Positions 27,792 through 35,359 of a DNA stretch of 64,000 nt are shown here, piece after piece (position 1 is the first letter of the stretch; every line of letters starts with the position of its first letter). The notes under the pieces are model-generated. The model was not told where the DNA came from and ran no database searches. It worked only from the letters and a program-made list of their open reading frames with translations. A program made the position numbers and the translations under genes. This DNA comes from an uncultured Candidatus Melainabacteria bacterium (lineage in GTDB: Bacteria > Cyanobacteriota > Vampirovibrionia > Gastranaerophilales > Gastranaerophilaceae): positions 62,001 through 126,000 of the forward strand of contig CAKUXM010000001.1 in assembly GCA_934700335.1 (NCBI GenBank), read 5' to 3'.

Positions 27792-29381
27792 ATGCAAAAT
27801 TTTCTAAAACAAAATAATTTAGACTATATAATTATAAATTCGACTAACAAATTTTTAGTTGAATACAATGTTTTAGAAGAAAATTCTAGATATTACCTCA
27901 CAGGATTTTCTGGCTCAACTGGCGATGCTTTGGTATCTTGTGAGGGAGATATCTATTTATTTGTTGACGGTAGATACCACGAACAAGCCGATAGAGAATG
28001 TGATTTAGACAAAATTACAGTTGTAAAATTGCAACAAAATCAAAGCTTTTTAGAAGAAGCAACAAATATAATAAACCCTAATTCAACACTTGGTATCATT
28101 GGAGAAAAGACTTCTGTTTACAGATACGAGTGTTTACAAGCAATTTTAGAAGACAAAAACGTAGAAATAAAAGTTTTAGACGAAGACCCTTATGTGAAAG
28201 ACTCAACAAACGAGGTCAAAACTCTTTCTACAATTGACAAAAGTATCACAGGTTTAACTTCAAAAGAAAAAATAAAAGAAGTTCAAAACCAATTAAAAGC
28301 CGGCGAAGCACAACTTTTTACAAATCTTGAAGAGGTTTCTTATATCACAAACTTGAGAGATTTTTCAAAAGCTTATTCAACAGCAATAAACGGAAAAGTA
28401 TTAGTAACAAAAGAAAACGCTATTTTATTCTGTAATGACAAAGTTGAAAATTCAGAAATAGAAATTAAACCGCTAGAAGATTTTTCAAAAAATCTAGAAG
28501 GTTTAAAAACTGTATATTATGACAGAATTAGCACAAACATGGCTGATTATTTAGCTATGAAAAGCATTGCAAAACCTGTACAATCAAATATTATTTCAAA
28601 AATGAAATCAGTAAAAACCAATTCAGAGCTTGAACACTACAAAGAATGCTTTAAACGCACAGACAAAGCAGTTTTTGAAATAAGAGAATACATCAACAAT
28701 AATGATAATATTTCAGAAAAAGATATTGCAGAAAATTTAGAAAAAGCATTCAAAAAATATGGTGCAAATTTATTATCCTTCAAATCAATTGTTGCAAAAG
28801 ACCAAAACTCAGCACTTGCGCACTATTCAAAGAGTTCTGAAAAAGAAATCATGAAGGACGGCTCGCTTGTCCTAATTGATTGTGGAGCGTATTATGAAGG
28901 TGGTTATGCAACAGACATAACAAGAGTTTTTGTAAAAGGCAACCCGACAGAAGAACAAAGAACAGTTTATACAACCGTTTTAAAATCAAGTTTGCATGCC
29001 TTTAATACTCCAATAACCAACAAAACAACTGGTTATGACATAGACAAAGTTGCAAGAGATTTATTAAACGAAATTTCACCTAAAAACTTTGAATTCTCAC
29101 ACGGATTAGGGCACGGAATAGGTATAAGCGTTCACGAACAACCACCTAGACTTTCACCAGCTGAATCTTCTAAGACAATATTAGAAGACAATATGTGTTT
29201 TACAATTGAACCCGGAATTTATTTCAAAGATTTTGGTGGAGTAAGACTTGAAAATTCTGTATATATGAAAAACAGAAAAATCCACTCATTCTCAAGAATG
29301 TGCTACGAAAAAAAATTAATCAACTTTGATATGTTAACAGACACAGAAAAAGAATGGTTAAAAGAATTTGAGGTTCAATAA
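27792..29381 (+). CDS. M24-family aminopeptidase P (Xaa-Pro aminopeptidase-like)
   Basis: A 529-residue protein. Two creatinase-type N-terminal domains (~1-295) precede a pita-bread metallopeptidase domain. Metal-binding motifs are visible: IDCGAYYEGGYATDITR (two Asp), HGLGHGIGISVHEQP (His) and FTIEPGIYF / GGVRLENS (two Glu). This is the length class of three-domain aminopeptidase P rather than the short PepQ/PepP. It should release the residue preceding proline, which fits its position next to a prolyl isomerase. Its stop overlaps the start of the SpoU methyltransferase gene by one base. Confidence 0.93.
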   Translation: MQNFLKQNNLDYIIINSTNKFLVEYNVLEENSRYYLTGFSGSTGDALVSCEGDIYLFVDGRYHEQADRECDLDKITVVKLQQNQSFLEEATNIINPNSTLGIIGEKTSVYRYECLQAILEDKNVEIKVLDEDPYVKDSTNEVKTLSTIDKSITGLTSKEKIKEVQNQLKAGEAQLFTNLEEVSYITNLRDFSKAYSTAINGKVLVTKENAILFCNDKVENSEIEIKPLEDFSKNLEGLKTVYYDRISTNMADYLAMKSIAKPVQSNIISKMKSVKTNSELEHYKECFKRTDKAVFEIREYINNNDNISEKDIAENLEKAFKKYGANLLSFKSIVAKDQNSALAHYSKSSEKEIMKDGSLVLIDCGAYYEGGYATDITRVFVKGNPTEEQRTVYTTVLKSSLHAFNTPITNKTTGYDIDKVARDLLNEISPKNFEFSHGLGHGIGISVHEQPPRLSPAESSKTILEDNMCFTIEPGIYFKDFGGVRLENSVYMKNRKIHSFSRMCYEKKLINFDMLTDTEKEWLKEFEVQ

Positions 29382-30130
29382 TGGAAATTACAAGCGTAAA
29401 CAATGATTTAGTAAAAGAAGTTGTTAAACTTCAACAAAAAAAACACAGAGATGAAACAAAAAAATTCTTACTAGAAGGTTATAAAGCAGTCGAAGAAGCG
29501 ATTTCATCAAACATTAAGCTTGATAAAATTTTCTTAAAAAAAGGCGCAAAACATAACTTTGATGAAAAAAATGTAATCTACGTTTCTGAACAAGTTTTGA
29601 AAAAAATTTCAACAACAACTTCAGCGCCCGAAATTGTTGCCGTAGGTATTCAAAGAACATATAATCTTGATATTTTAAAAGATGCAAAAAAAGTTGCACT
29701 ATTTGAAAACATAAACGATTTAGGAAACTTAGGCACAATTCTTAGAACTTCAACAGCCGTAGACATTGATGCAATCATACTTTTTGGAGACACAGTTGAT
29801 ATCTACAACCCAAAATGTGTTAGAGCATCTGTCGGAAACCTTTGGAAAACACCAGTTTTCAACATAAAAGATATCACTGTTTTAGAAAAATATTTTAAAG
29901 ATTTTGATAGAATAGCAACTCTTCCAAAAGCAGATGATACAGTAGATTTAAAAGATTATCAAACAAAAGAAAAAACTCTTGTAATGTTTGGCGCTGAAAG
30001 CTCTGGACTTACAGAGGAATTGATAAACTTTGCCACAACAAAAATGACAATTGAAATGAAAAACAATGTTGAATCATTAAACTTGAGCATAAGCGCAGGA
30101 ATTGTTTTATATAAACTATTTTTGTTGTAA
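29381..30130 (+). CDS. SpoU/TrmH-family RNA 2'-O-methyltransferase
   Basis: A 249-residue SPOUT enzyme that methylates the 2'-OH of a nucleotide in rRNA or tRNA with S-adenosylmethionine. The N-terminal substrate-binding domain (~1-95) is followed by the three SpoU motifs: NDLGNLGTILRTS, MFGAESSGL and SLNLSISAGIVLYKL. The layout is closest to RlmB/TsnR-type rRNA methyltransferases, but the target base cannot be given. It overlaps the peptidase gene by 1 nt and ends 9 nt before dnaA. Confidence 0.9.
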   Translation: MEITSVNNDLVKEVVKLQQKKHRDETKKFLLEGYKAVEEAISSNIKLDKIFLKKGAKHNFDEKNVIYVSEQVLKKISTTTSAPEIVAVGIQRTYNLDILKDAKKVALFENINDLGNLGTILRTSTAVDIDAIILFGDTVDIYNPKCVRASVGNLWKTPVFNIKDITVLEKYFKDFDRIATLPKADDTVDLKDYQTKEKTLVMFGAESSGLTEELINFATTKMTIEMKNNVESLNLSISAGIVLYKLFLL

Positions 30131-30139
30131 AATATTTCT

Positions 30140-31525
30140 ATGAACACTAGCGAAATGGAAAAGATTTGGGAAGATGTGAAAAAGGTATTGAAAGAAAATA
30201 TACCTGAATCTTCTTATGAAACTTGGATTGAACCTCTTGAAATAATTGAGTTTGAAGACAATCAAATCAAACTTATTTCAGGACAATCTATCGCTATTGA
30301 ATATTTAAAGAAAAATCATTACCCTGAAATTTTAGATGGTTTCAAAACAGTATTAAATCAAGAGGTAACAGTTTCTCTTGAATACGACAAAGAAACCTTT
30401 GATAAAATCAAAAAAACAAAAATAAAAGAAGAGAAAAAAGAAGAAAAAGCTTTAAAAAAAGAAGAAGAGCATAAAAAATCTATAGAAAACTTAGGTTACG
30501 TTCAATCAATGAACCTAAACCTAAAATACAGATTTGATAATTTTGTAACAGACGACAACAACAAAAATGCAAAATTAGCAGCACAAATGGTTGCACAAAA
30601 CCCTAATGCAACATATAATCCGCTTTACATTCAAGGTGGTTCAGGTTTAGGCAAAACTCACTTGATGCAAGCAATTGGACACGCTCTCATCAAAGATAAA
30701 AAAATCCAATGTATTAAATCAGAAGTTTTTATTAACGAATACATCAATAGCACAGCTAGAAACAAAGATTTTAACAAAAGCAATCTAATGAACAAATTCA
30801 GAAATAAATACAGAAATGTAGATGTTTTATTGATTGATGATATTCAATTCTTTGAAGGCAAAAAACAATGCATGGAAGAATTGTTTAACACGTTTGATGC
30901 ACTTCACAATGCAAATAAACAAATCGTCCTAACTTCTGACAGACTTCCAAAAGATATGCCAGAAATGCCAAACAGATTAATCACAAGATTTGAACAAGGT
31001 CTTGTAGTGGAAATTCAACCTCCAAAAGAAGAAACAAGAATTAAAATCTTAGAAAATATCGCAAACTCAAAAAATCTAACCGTTCCAAAAGAAGTTTTTG
31101 AATACATAGCTAAAAACTTTAAAAATAATGTAAGAGAATTAGAAGGCGCATTTAATAAAGTAGAAGCATTTGCAACCTTTGAAGATGCAGAAATCTCTCT
31201 TGAATTTGCAAAACACATCTTGAAATGCGAAGAAAGAAATGAGCTTAATATAGAAAACATTTCCGAAAAAATTGCTAAAAAATACAATGTTTCAATGAAT
31301 GAAATAAAATCTTCTGCAAGAAGTGCAAACATCTCAAAACCTAGAAAAATTATTGCATATATCTCAAGAGAATATCTAAAATTAAAACTTGAAGATATAG
31401 CTAAATATCTAGTGAAAAAGCACCAAACAATTATGTATGGTAGCGATCAAATAAAAGAAAAAATTAAAAAAGATTTTAACCTTAAAAAAGAAATAAATGA
31501 AATCTTAAATGAATTAGGTTTATAA
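30140..31525 (+). CDS. dnaA: Chromosomal replication initiator DnaA (variant box-recognition motif)
   Basis: A 461-residue AAA+ initiator. Domain I (1-~85) is followed by a Lys/Glu-rich linker (~90-115), Walker A GGSGLGKT (166-173), Walker B LLIDDIQ (230-236) and domain IV. In domain IV the usual 'GGRDHTTV' DnaA-box-reading motif reads LVKKHQTIM (424-432), so the Arg-Asp before His is Lys-Lys and the next Thr is Gln. The upstream SKPRK basic loop is kept. No ribosome site precedes the ATG; TAAAAT ends 6 nt before it, so a leaderless promoter inside the previous gene is possible. dnaN is not adjacent and I see no obvious origin here. Confidence 0.95.
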   Translation: MNTSEMEKIWEDVKKVLKENIPESSYETWIEPLEIIEFEDNQIKLISGQSIAIEYLKKNHYPEILDGFKTVLNQEVTVSLEYDKETFDKIKKTKIKEEKKEEKALKKEEEHKKSIENLGYVQSMNLNLKYRFDNFVTDDNNKNAKLAAQMVAQNPNATYNPLYIQGGSGLGKTHLMQAIGHALIKDKKIQCIKSEVFINEYINSTARNKDFNKSNLMNKFRNKYRNVDVLLIDDIQFFEGKKQCMEELFNTFDALHNANKQIVLTSDRLPKDMPEMPNRLITRFEQGLVVEIQPPKEETRIKILENIANSKNLTVPKEVFEYIAKNFKNNVRELEGAFNKVEAFATFEDAEISLEFAKHILKCEERNELNIENISEKIAKKYNVSMNEIKSSARSANISKPRKIIAYISREYLKLKLEDIAKYLVKKHQTIMYGSDQIKEKIKKDFNLKKEINEILNELGL

Positions 31526-31530
31526 GATAA

Positions 31531-31640
31531 ACGAAGGTCGCCAGCTTCGCTGGCGACCGTCGTTATAAGAGAGGTCGAAATTTTATTTCGACCTCTCACA
31601 AAAGAAAGAGGCGAAAGTTGGGAACCAACTTTCGCCTCTT
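31531..31640. terminator. Array of three hairpins between dnaA and ycf23
   Basis: Three different GC-rich inverted repeats stand side by side between the convergent genes: GGTCGCCAGC-TTC-complement (31536-31558), GAGAGGTCGAAAT-TTT-complement (31569-31597) and AAGAGGCGAAAGTTG with complement (31606-31640). The last is preceded by A-rich and followed by TTAAAC text. They probably form a bidirectional terminator block; three in a row is more than needed. Confidence 0.8.
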
Positions 31641-31669
31641 AAACTTTAAGACTTTAATTTGATATCAAA

Positions 31670-32473
31670 CTACCAAGCTAAAGATTCTTTTCTGTTCATA
31701 TTCATATTCATGTTCATGTTTCTGTTAGAAATTTCTCTTAAATTTTTGATAACAGCTAACATTTGAATTTGAGATTCTAATTTGTTAACGCAAGAACCAC
31801 AACCGATAGCGCTAGCACCAGCAGCGAAAGCCATAGAAGCTGTTACTGTGTTAATGTTAGAAGCTGTCATGATTGGCAATTCAATGTTTCTTGATAATTC
31901 GATTGTGTTAGAAAGAGTTAATTCAGCTCTGTTTAACCAAGTTCTTGTGCTTTCTAAGTTAGATTCATTTTGAACAAAACCTTCTGTTTGGATTAAATCG
32001 ATGTTTAATGATTCTAATTCTCTACCTAAAGAGATTTGATCGTTGATTGAGATAGAACCAGGGATTGTTACACAGAACATAACGTTTGATCTGTTTTCTT
32101 CAATCATTGATAAAGTTTCACGAACTAAGCTTAAAACTTCCATAGAAGAGAAGTTTCTGCCTTCTCTGTATAATGCATCGAAGTTACCTAATTCAATAGC
32201 ATCAACGTGGTGAACGTTAACTGCTTCAGCCAATTCAGTTGGGTTGATTGAAGATGCGAATAAAGAAATTGAAGAATTTGCTGATTCAATCATTTCTTTA
32301 ACCATTGTTAAAACTCTGCTGTTAGCAGAAACGTCAACTGCATCTGCACCAGCTTCGATAGCTGAAGATACAACCATTTTTACTCTATCTAAATCAATAT
32401 TATTAATACCTGAAATAATTTTTAATGCTCTTTTTTCATTTAATGCTCTTTTGAATGTTTCAATATTTCTCAT
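31670..32473 (-). CDS. ycf23: Ycf23 / DUF561 family protein
   Basis: A 267-residue TIM-barrel-type protein matching the DUF561/Ycf23 family of cyanobacteria and algal plastids: ALKIISGINNIDLDRVKMVV at the N-terminus, AGADAVDVSANSRVLTMVK, VHHVDAIELGNFDALYREG, LIQTEGF and a C-terminal AFAAGASAIGCGSCVNKL, which looks like a phosphate-binding end of a barrel. The enzymatic function of the family is unknown to me. The C-terminus carries an Asn-Met alternation (RNMNMNMNMNR) encoded by an ATGAAY hexamer run. GGAAAGGAG precedes the ATG. Monocistronic. Confidence 0.85.
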   Translation of the reverse strand: MRNIETFKRALNEKRALKIISGINNIDLDRVKMVVSSAIEAGADAVDVSANSRVLTMVKEMIESANSSISLFASSINPTELAEAVNVHHVDAIELGNFDALYREGRNFSSMEVLSLVRETLSMIEENRSNVMFCVTIPGSISINDQISLGRELESLNIDLIQTEGFVQNESNLESTRTWLNRAELTLSNTIELSRNIELPIMTASNINTVTASMAFAAGASAIGCGSCVNKLESQIQMLAVIKNLREISNRNMNMNMNMNRKESLAW

Positions 32474-32628
32474 AATTTCTCCTTTCCTACCTAATTAAAT
32501 TATGAATATTTTTGCAAATAAATTATAAATTAAAAAAATAATAAATACAAGAATAATGCTAAAAAATATTACAAAGGTAGTAAACTTTTTTAATAAAGGA
32601 TTTACAATGGTTTCAAAGGAGTGGGGAA

Positions 32629-33294
32629 ATGTTTTTAAAAGAAGTTAAAAAATATTTATCAATAATTTTGATATTGTTTTTATTTGGGCTAAATCCAGTC
32701 ATGAGCTATGATAATGAAGAGACATCTATGATAAACTTGTACGAGAGAATAAATCCGGCAATTGTTGCAATTGATGCAGAATTAGAGGTTGGTATTTCTG
32801 GCGGGACAGGTTGCGTTATTGATGAGAACGGAACAATTTTAACAAGTCAGCATGTTATTGAAAATAGCAAAAAGATTGATGTAACAACTTATGACGGAAA
32901 AACTTACAAGGCAACGGTTATACCGACAAAGGGTAAAGGTGATTTAGCGCTAATAAAAATCAACCCTAAAAAACCTCTTAAAGTCGTAACCTTGGGAAAT
33001 TCTGACACAATCAAAGTTGGACAAAAGATATTATCAATTGGTAACCCTTTTGGATTTTCAGGAACGTTAACACAAGGAATTGTGTCTAGAATTGATTACG
33101 CAAGAAAGAAAATTCAAACTGATGCAGCAATTAATCCAGGTTGTTCTGGTGGTCCAATATTAAATACAACAGGTGAAGTCGTTGGTATAAGCCAATCAAT
33201 TTACAATCCTGATAATAATATTTCAAACATAGGTATCGGATTTGCAATCCCAGCCGATGAGGTTAAAAAATTTATTGCACATAACAGTAAATAA
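32629..33294 (+). CDS. Trypsin-like (HtrA/DegP-type) serine protease without PDZ domain
   Basis: A 221-residue protein with a hydrophobic N-terminal segment (~residues 9-26) that is a signal peptide or anchor. The chymotrypsin-fold triad is visible: His in TSQHVIE, Asp in KGDLALIK and Ser in PGCSGGPIL (usual form GNSGGP). The sequence ends right after the protease domain, so the PDZ domains of DegP/DegS are missing. It is expected to work in the envelope. A strong AAGGAGTGGGG site precedes the ATG. The next gene starts 76 nt later on the same strand and may be co-transcribed. Confidence 0.9.
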   Translation: MFLKEVKKYLSIILILFLFGLNPVMSYDNEETSMINLYERINPAIVAIDAELEVGISGGTGCVIDENGTILTSQHVIENSKKIDVTTYDGKTYKATVIPTKGKGDLALIKINPKKPLKVVTLGNSDTIKVGQKILSIGNPFGFSGTLTQGIVSRIDYARKKIQTDAAINPGCSGGPILNTTGEVVGISQSIYNPDNNISNIGIGFAIPADEVKKFIAHNSK

Positions 33295-33370
33295 ATTGTT
33301 ACAATCATGGCAATTATCTACTAGACCTTGTTTTTATATAGAGGTAAGTGTAGATAAGGGTGAACTATAT

Positions 33371-33877
33371 ATGGGAATGAACGTATCTAATTTTTACGCA
33401 ATAAATACGATTGATAAAGGTAATGGCAAAAAAGGTTTCTACTTCCATGAATACAGAAATGATAATGGAAAAGCAGCAGAACTCGTTACTACGGGCGATG
33501 GCTTTGGTGATGCTAAAGAAGCAGCAGAAAGTTTTATAAAACAAGGCTTTGACCCAAATAAAATTAAAATCAACGGACAGTTAGCAAGTGATATCTTTGG
33601 CAAAGAAGATAATAAACAAACTGAAACAAAAGAATTAAAAGGGTTTGCTAAAATAAAAGCAAAAGTTTCTAATTTTATGCAAAAGGCAAAAAACTTTTTC
33701 TCAAAAGTTCCAAAAATGCCTGTACCAGTTATGGCAAATAATTTAAACAATGACAATTCCGCAATGCTTGCAAATCAGCAACATCAAATGATGATGGAGA
33801 CAATTAATCAACAAAACTTCATCAATCAAATGAATCAAGATAATATGATGCACATGCAAATGATGGGAATGATGTAA
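33371..33877 (+). CDS. Unknown protein with Met/Gln/Asn-rich tail
   Basis: The ATG at 33371 is chosen because AAGGGTG lies upstream; the open frame extends further (33242) but there overlaps the protease gene. The 168-residue product has an N-terminal globular part (residues ~1-75: FYAINTIDKGNGKKGFYFHE, then a strand/helix with a TTGDGFGDAKEAAESFI segment), a basic helix (KIKAKVSNFMQKAKNFFSK) and a low-complexity tail rich in Asn, Gln and Met ending MMHMQMMGMM. No family recognised, no signal peptide. Co-orientation with the HtrA-like protease is its only context. Confidence 0.75.
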   Translation: MGMNVSNFYAINTIDKGNGKKGFYFHEYRNDNGKAAELVTTGDGFGDAKEAAESFIKQGFDPNKIKINGQLASDIFGKEDNKQTETKELKGFAKIKAKVSNFMQKAKNFFSKVPKMPVPVMANNLNNDNSAMLANQQHQMMMETINQQNFINQMNQDNMMHMQMMGMM

Positions 33878-33886
33878 ATAAGTTTC

Positions 33887-33921
33887 AGAGGCGATTTGAA
33901 CTTTGTTCAAATCGCCTCTTT
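33887..33921. terminator. Hairpin with AGAGGCGATTTGAA arms
   Basis: A 14-bp perfect stem with a 5-nt loop and TTT after it, 9 nt beyond the stop at 33877. Probable terminator of the protease / Met-tail unit. Confidence 0.8.
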
Positions 33922-33923
33922 AG

Positions 33924-33952
33924 GAGTGGCGAAGCCAAAGGCTTCGCCACTC
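33924..33952. repeat. GAGTGGCGAAGCC palindrome (repeat copy)
   Basis: A 13-bp stem with AAA loop directly after the previous hairpin. It is the reverse-complement copy of the aroB/fliD terminator at 9601-9631, identical over 29 nt. This is the strongest sign that these hairpins are members of a dispersed family. Confidence 0.8.
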
Positions 33953-33961
33953 GTTTCATAA

Positions 33962-34000
33962 AAAAAAGGCTCCCGATTGGAGCCTTAAATTTTGTTTTTT
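33962..34000 (+). terminator. Third hairpin (AAGGCTCC) with T-rich tail
   Basis: AAGGCTCC-CGATT-GGAGCCTT followed by AAATTTTGTTTTTT. It also has A8 on its left, so it may serve the minus-strand repeat-protein gene ending at 34028. Confidence 0.8.
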
Positions 34001-34027
34001 CTTAAAACCTCGTTAAATTATAAAGTA

Positions 34028-34438
34028 CTAGCAGAATGATGAGAATGAGTCTCCACCACATGATGAAGCAACTGAGCCAGCTGATTCACCGCCACCGAAG
34101 GCTAATGAACCTGCTGATTCGCCACCTGCACAAGCCAAAGAGCCAGCTGTTTCGCCACAAGCTAATGAGCCTGCTGATTCACCTGTGCTTGCTAAAGAAC
34201 CAGCTGATTCTGAATATTGAGAATAATCAACTTGTGGTGCAAATGGGTTGCTAGAAACGAATTCATCACATTGAGCTGGGCTTGAAAGTAAACCGCCTTG
34301 TGATTGACCTGCACAAGCTAAAGAGCCTGCTGATTCTGAACTTACACTTGCTAATGAACCTGCTGATTCAATGTTGCTATTATTATTGCTAGATGTTGTA
34401 TTGCTTTGCGACAAATTTAAGTTAAAACTTAGTGCCAT
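34028..34438 (-). CDS. E-S-A-G-S-L-A repeat protein, unknown function
   Basis: A 136-residue protein. After a Ser/Asn-rich N-terminus (MALSFNLNLSQSNTTSSNNN) the unit E-[ST]-A-G-S-[LV]-A occurs seven times: two, then a non-repeat insert (GLLSSPAQCDEF, NPFAPQVDYSQY), then five more separated by short variable linkers (STG, CG, CAGG, FGGG). Several linkers contain cysteine, and the end is SSCGGDSFSSFC. The copies differ mostly at synonymous codon positions, arguing that the amino-acid repeat is selected. AGGAG precedes the ATG and a terminator follows. No signal peptide and no adjacent modifying enzyme. It could be a surface, structural or RiPP-precursor-like protein; none is shown. Confidence 0.75.
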   Translation of the reverse strand: MALSFNLNLSQSNTTSSNNNSNIESAGSLASVSSESAGSLACAGQSQGGLLSSPAQCDEFVSSNPFAPQVDYSQYSESAGSLASTGESAGSLACGETAGSLACAGGESAGSLAFGGGESAGSVASSCGGDSFSSFC

Positions 34439-34531
34439 ACATACACTCCTAATATCCTTTTACATGTATATAAAAACATTTTTTATTGCGTGATTTCAAC
34501 ACTTATAATAATCGTTACAATTGTTAATAAT

Positions 34532-35359
34532 CTAGGCTTTTAATGATAAGTCAAGGGTTTCCGCCCATGCCACAATTGCACTTGTTGAAATAATATCAAC
34601 ACCTGTTTTTGCTATTTCTTCAAGTCTTTCATAATTAACATTACCGCTTGCTTCCACAATAGCTTGTTTATCTATAATTTTGACAGCTTCAGTCATCATT
34701 TCATTTGACATGTTATCAAGCATGATTATATCTGCTTTACAGGCCAATGCTTCTTTTACTTGTTCAAGAGATTCACATTCAACTTCAATTTTGTGAGTAT
34801 GAGAAATGCAACCTCTGATTTTTTCTACAGCTTTTGTAATAGAACCAGCGTAAGAAATATGATTATCTTTTATCATTACGCAATCTGCAAGGTTAAATCT
34901 ATGAGGAGTAGCGCCACCAACCATTACAGAATATTTTTCAAACAATCTAAAACATGGAGTTGTTTTTCTTGTGTCAGTAATTTTTACACCATATTTATCA
35001 AGGACTTTTTGATATTTGTTAGTTAAAGTTGCAATTCCACTCATACGTTGAATGTAATTCAAAGCTGTTCTTTCACCGATTAGAATTGTTGAAGCTAAAC
35101 CTTCTACTTCTGCAACCTTATCACCTTTTTTGATTTCATCTCCGTCTTTAAAATAAAATTTAACTTTAAAATCATCAGACAATTCTTTGAAAACGATTTC
35201 AAAAACTTCTAAACCGCAAATAATACCGTCAGCTTTTGCGATTAAATTTAATTTTAAAACCTTATTTTCTACCAAAGTATCTGTTGTAATATCAATAAAA
35301 CCAATATCTTCTTTAAGAGCGTTTCTAACGTGCTCTTTCACCATAAATTTATTTAACAA
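34532..35359 (-). CDS. nadC: Nicotinate-nucleotide pyrophosphorylase (quinolinate phosphoribosyltransferase)
   Basis: A 275-residue enzyme that makes nicotinate mononucleotide from quinolinate and PRPP. Family motifs include ALKEDIGFIDITTDTL, GERTALNYIQRMSGIAT, DTRKTTPCFRLFEKYSV, GGATPHRFNLADCVMIKDNH and IMLDNMS. The start is taken as TTG at 35359 because AAGGAG lies 9 nt before it; the ATG at 35344 lacks a suitable site. It overlaps the end of nadB by 11 nt, so the two NAD genes are coupled. nadA is not in this window. Confidence 0.95.
   Translation of the reverse strand: MLNKFMVKEHVRNALKEDIGFIDITTDTLVENKVLKLNLIAKADGIICGLEVFEIVFKELSDDFKVKFYFKDGDEIKKGDKVAEVEGLASTILIGERTALNYIQRMSGIATLTNKYQKVLDKYGVKITDTRKTTPCFRLFEKYSVMVGGATPHRFNLADCVMIKDNHISYAGSITKAVEKIRGCISHTHKIEVECESLEQVKEALACKADIIMLDNMSNEMMTEAVKIIDKQAIVEASGNVNYERLEEIAKTGVDIISTSAIVAWAETLDLSLKA

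Noticed and set aside
30100..31670. Replication origin next to dnaA
   Set aside because: No cluster of TTATCCACA-like boxes or AT-rich unwinding element was seen, the upstream gap is 9 nt and dnaN is absent; given the altered DnaA motif, boxes could be missed.
34040..34380. Possible CRISPR or DNA tandem repeat in the ESAGSLA gene
   Set aside because: Repeat units are irregularly spaced, in frame, and vary at synonymous codon positions; this is a protein repeat and not a CRISPR array.
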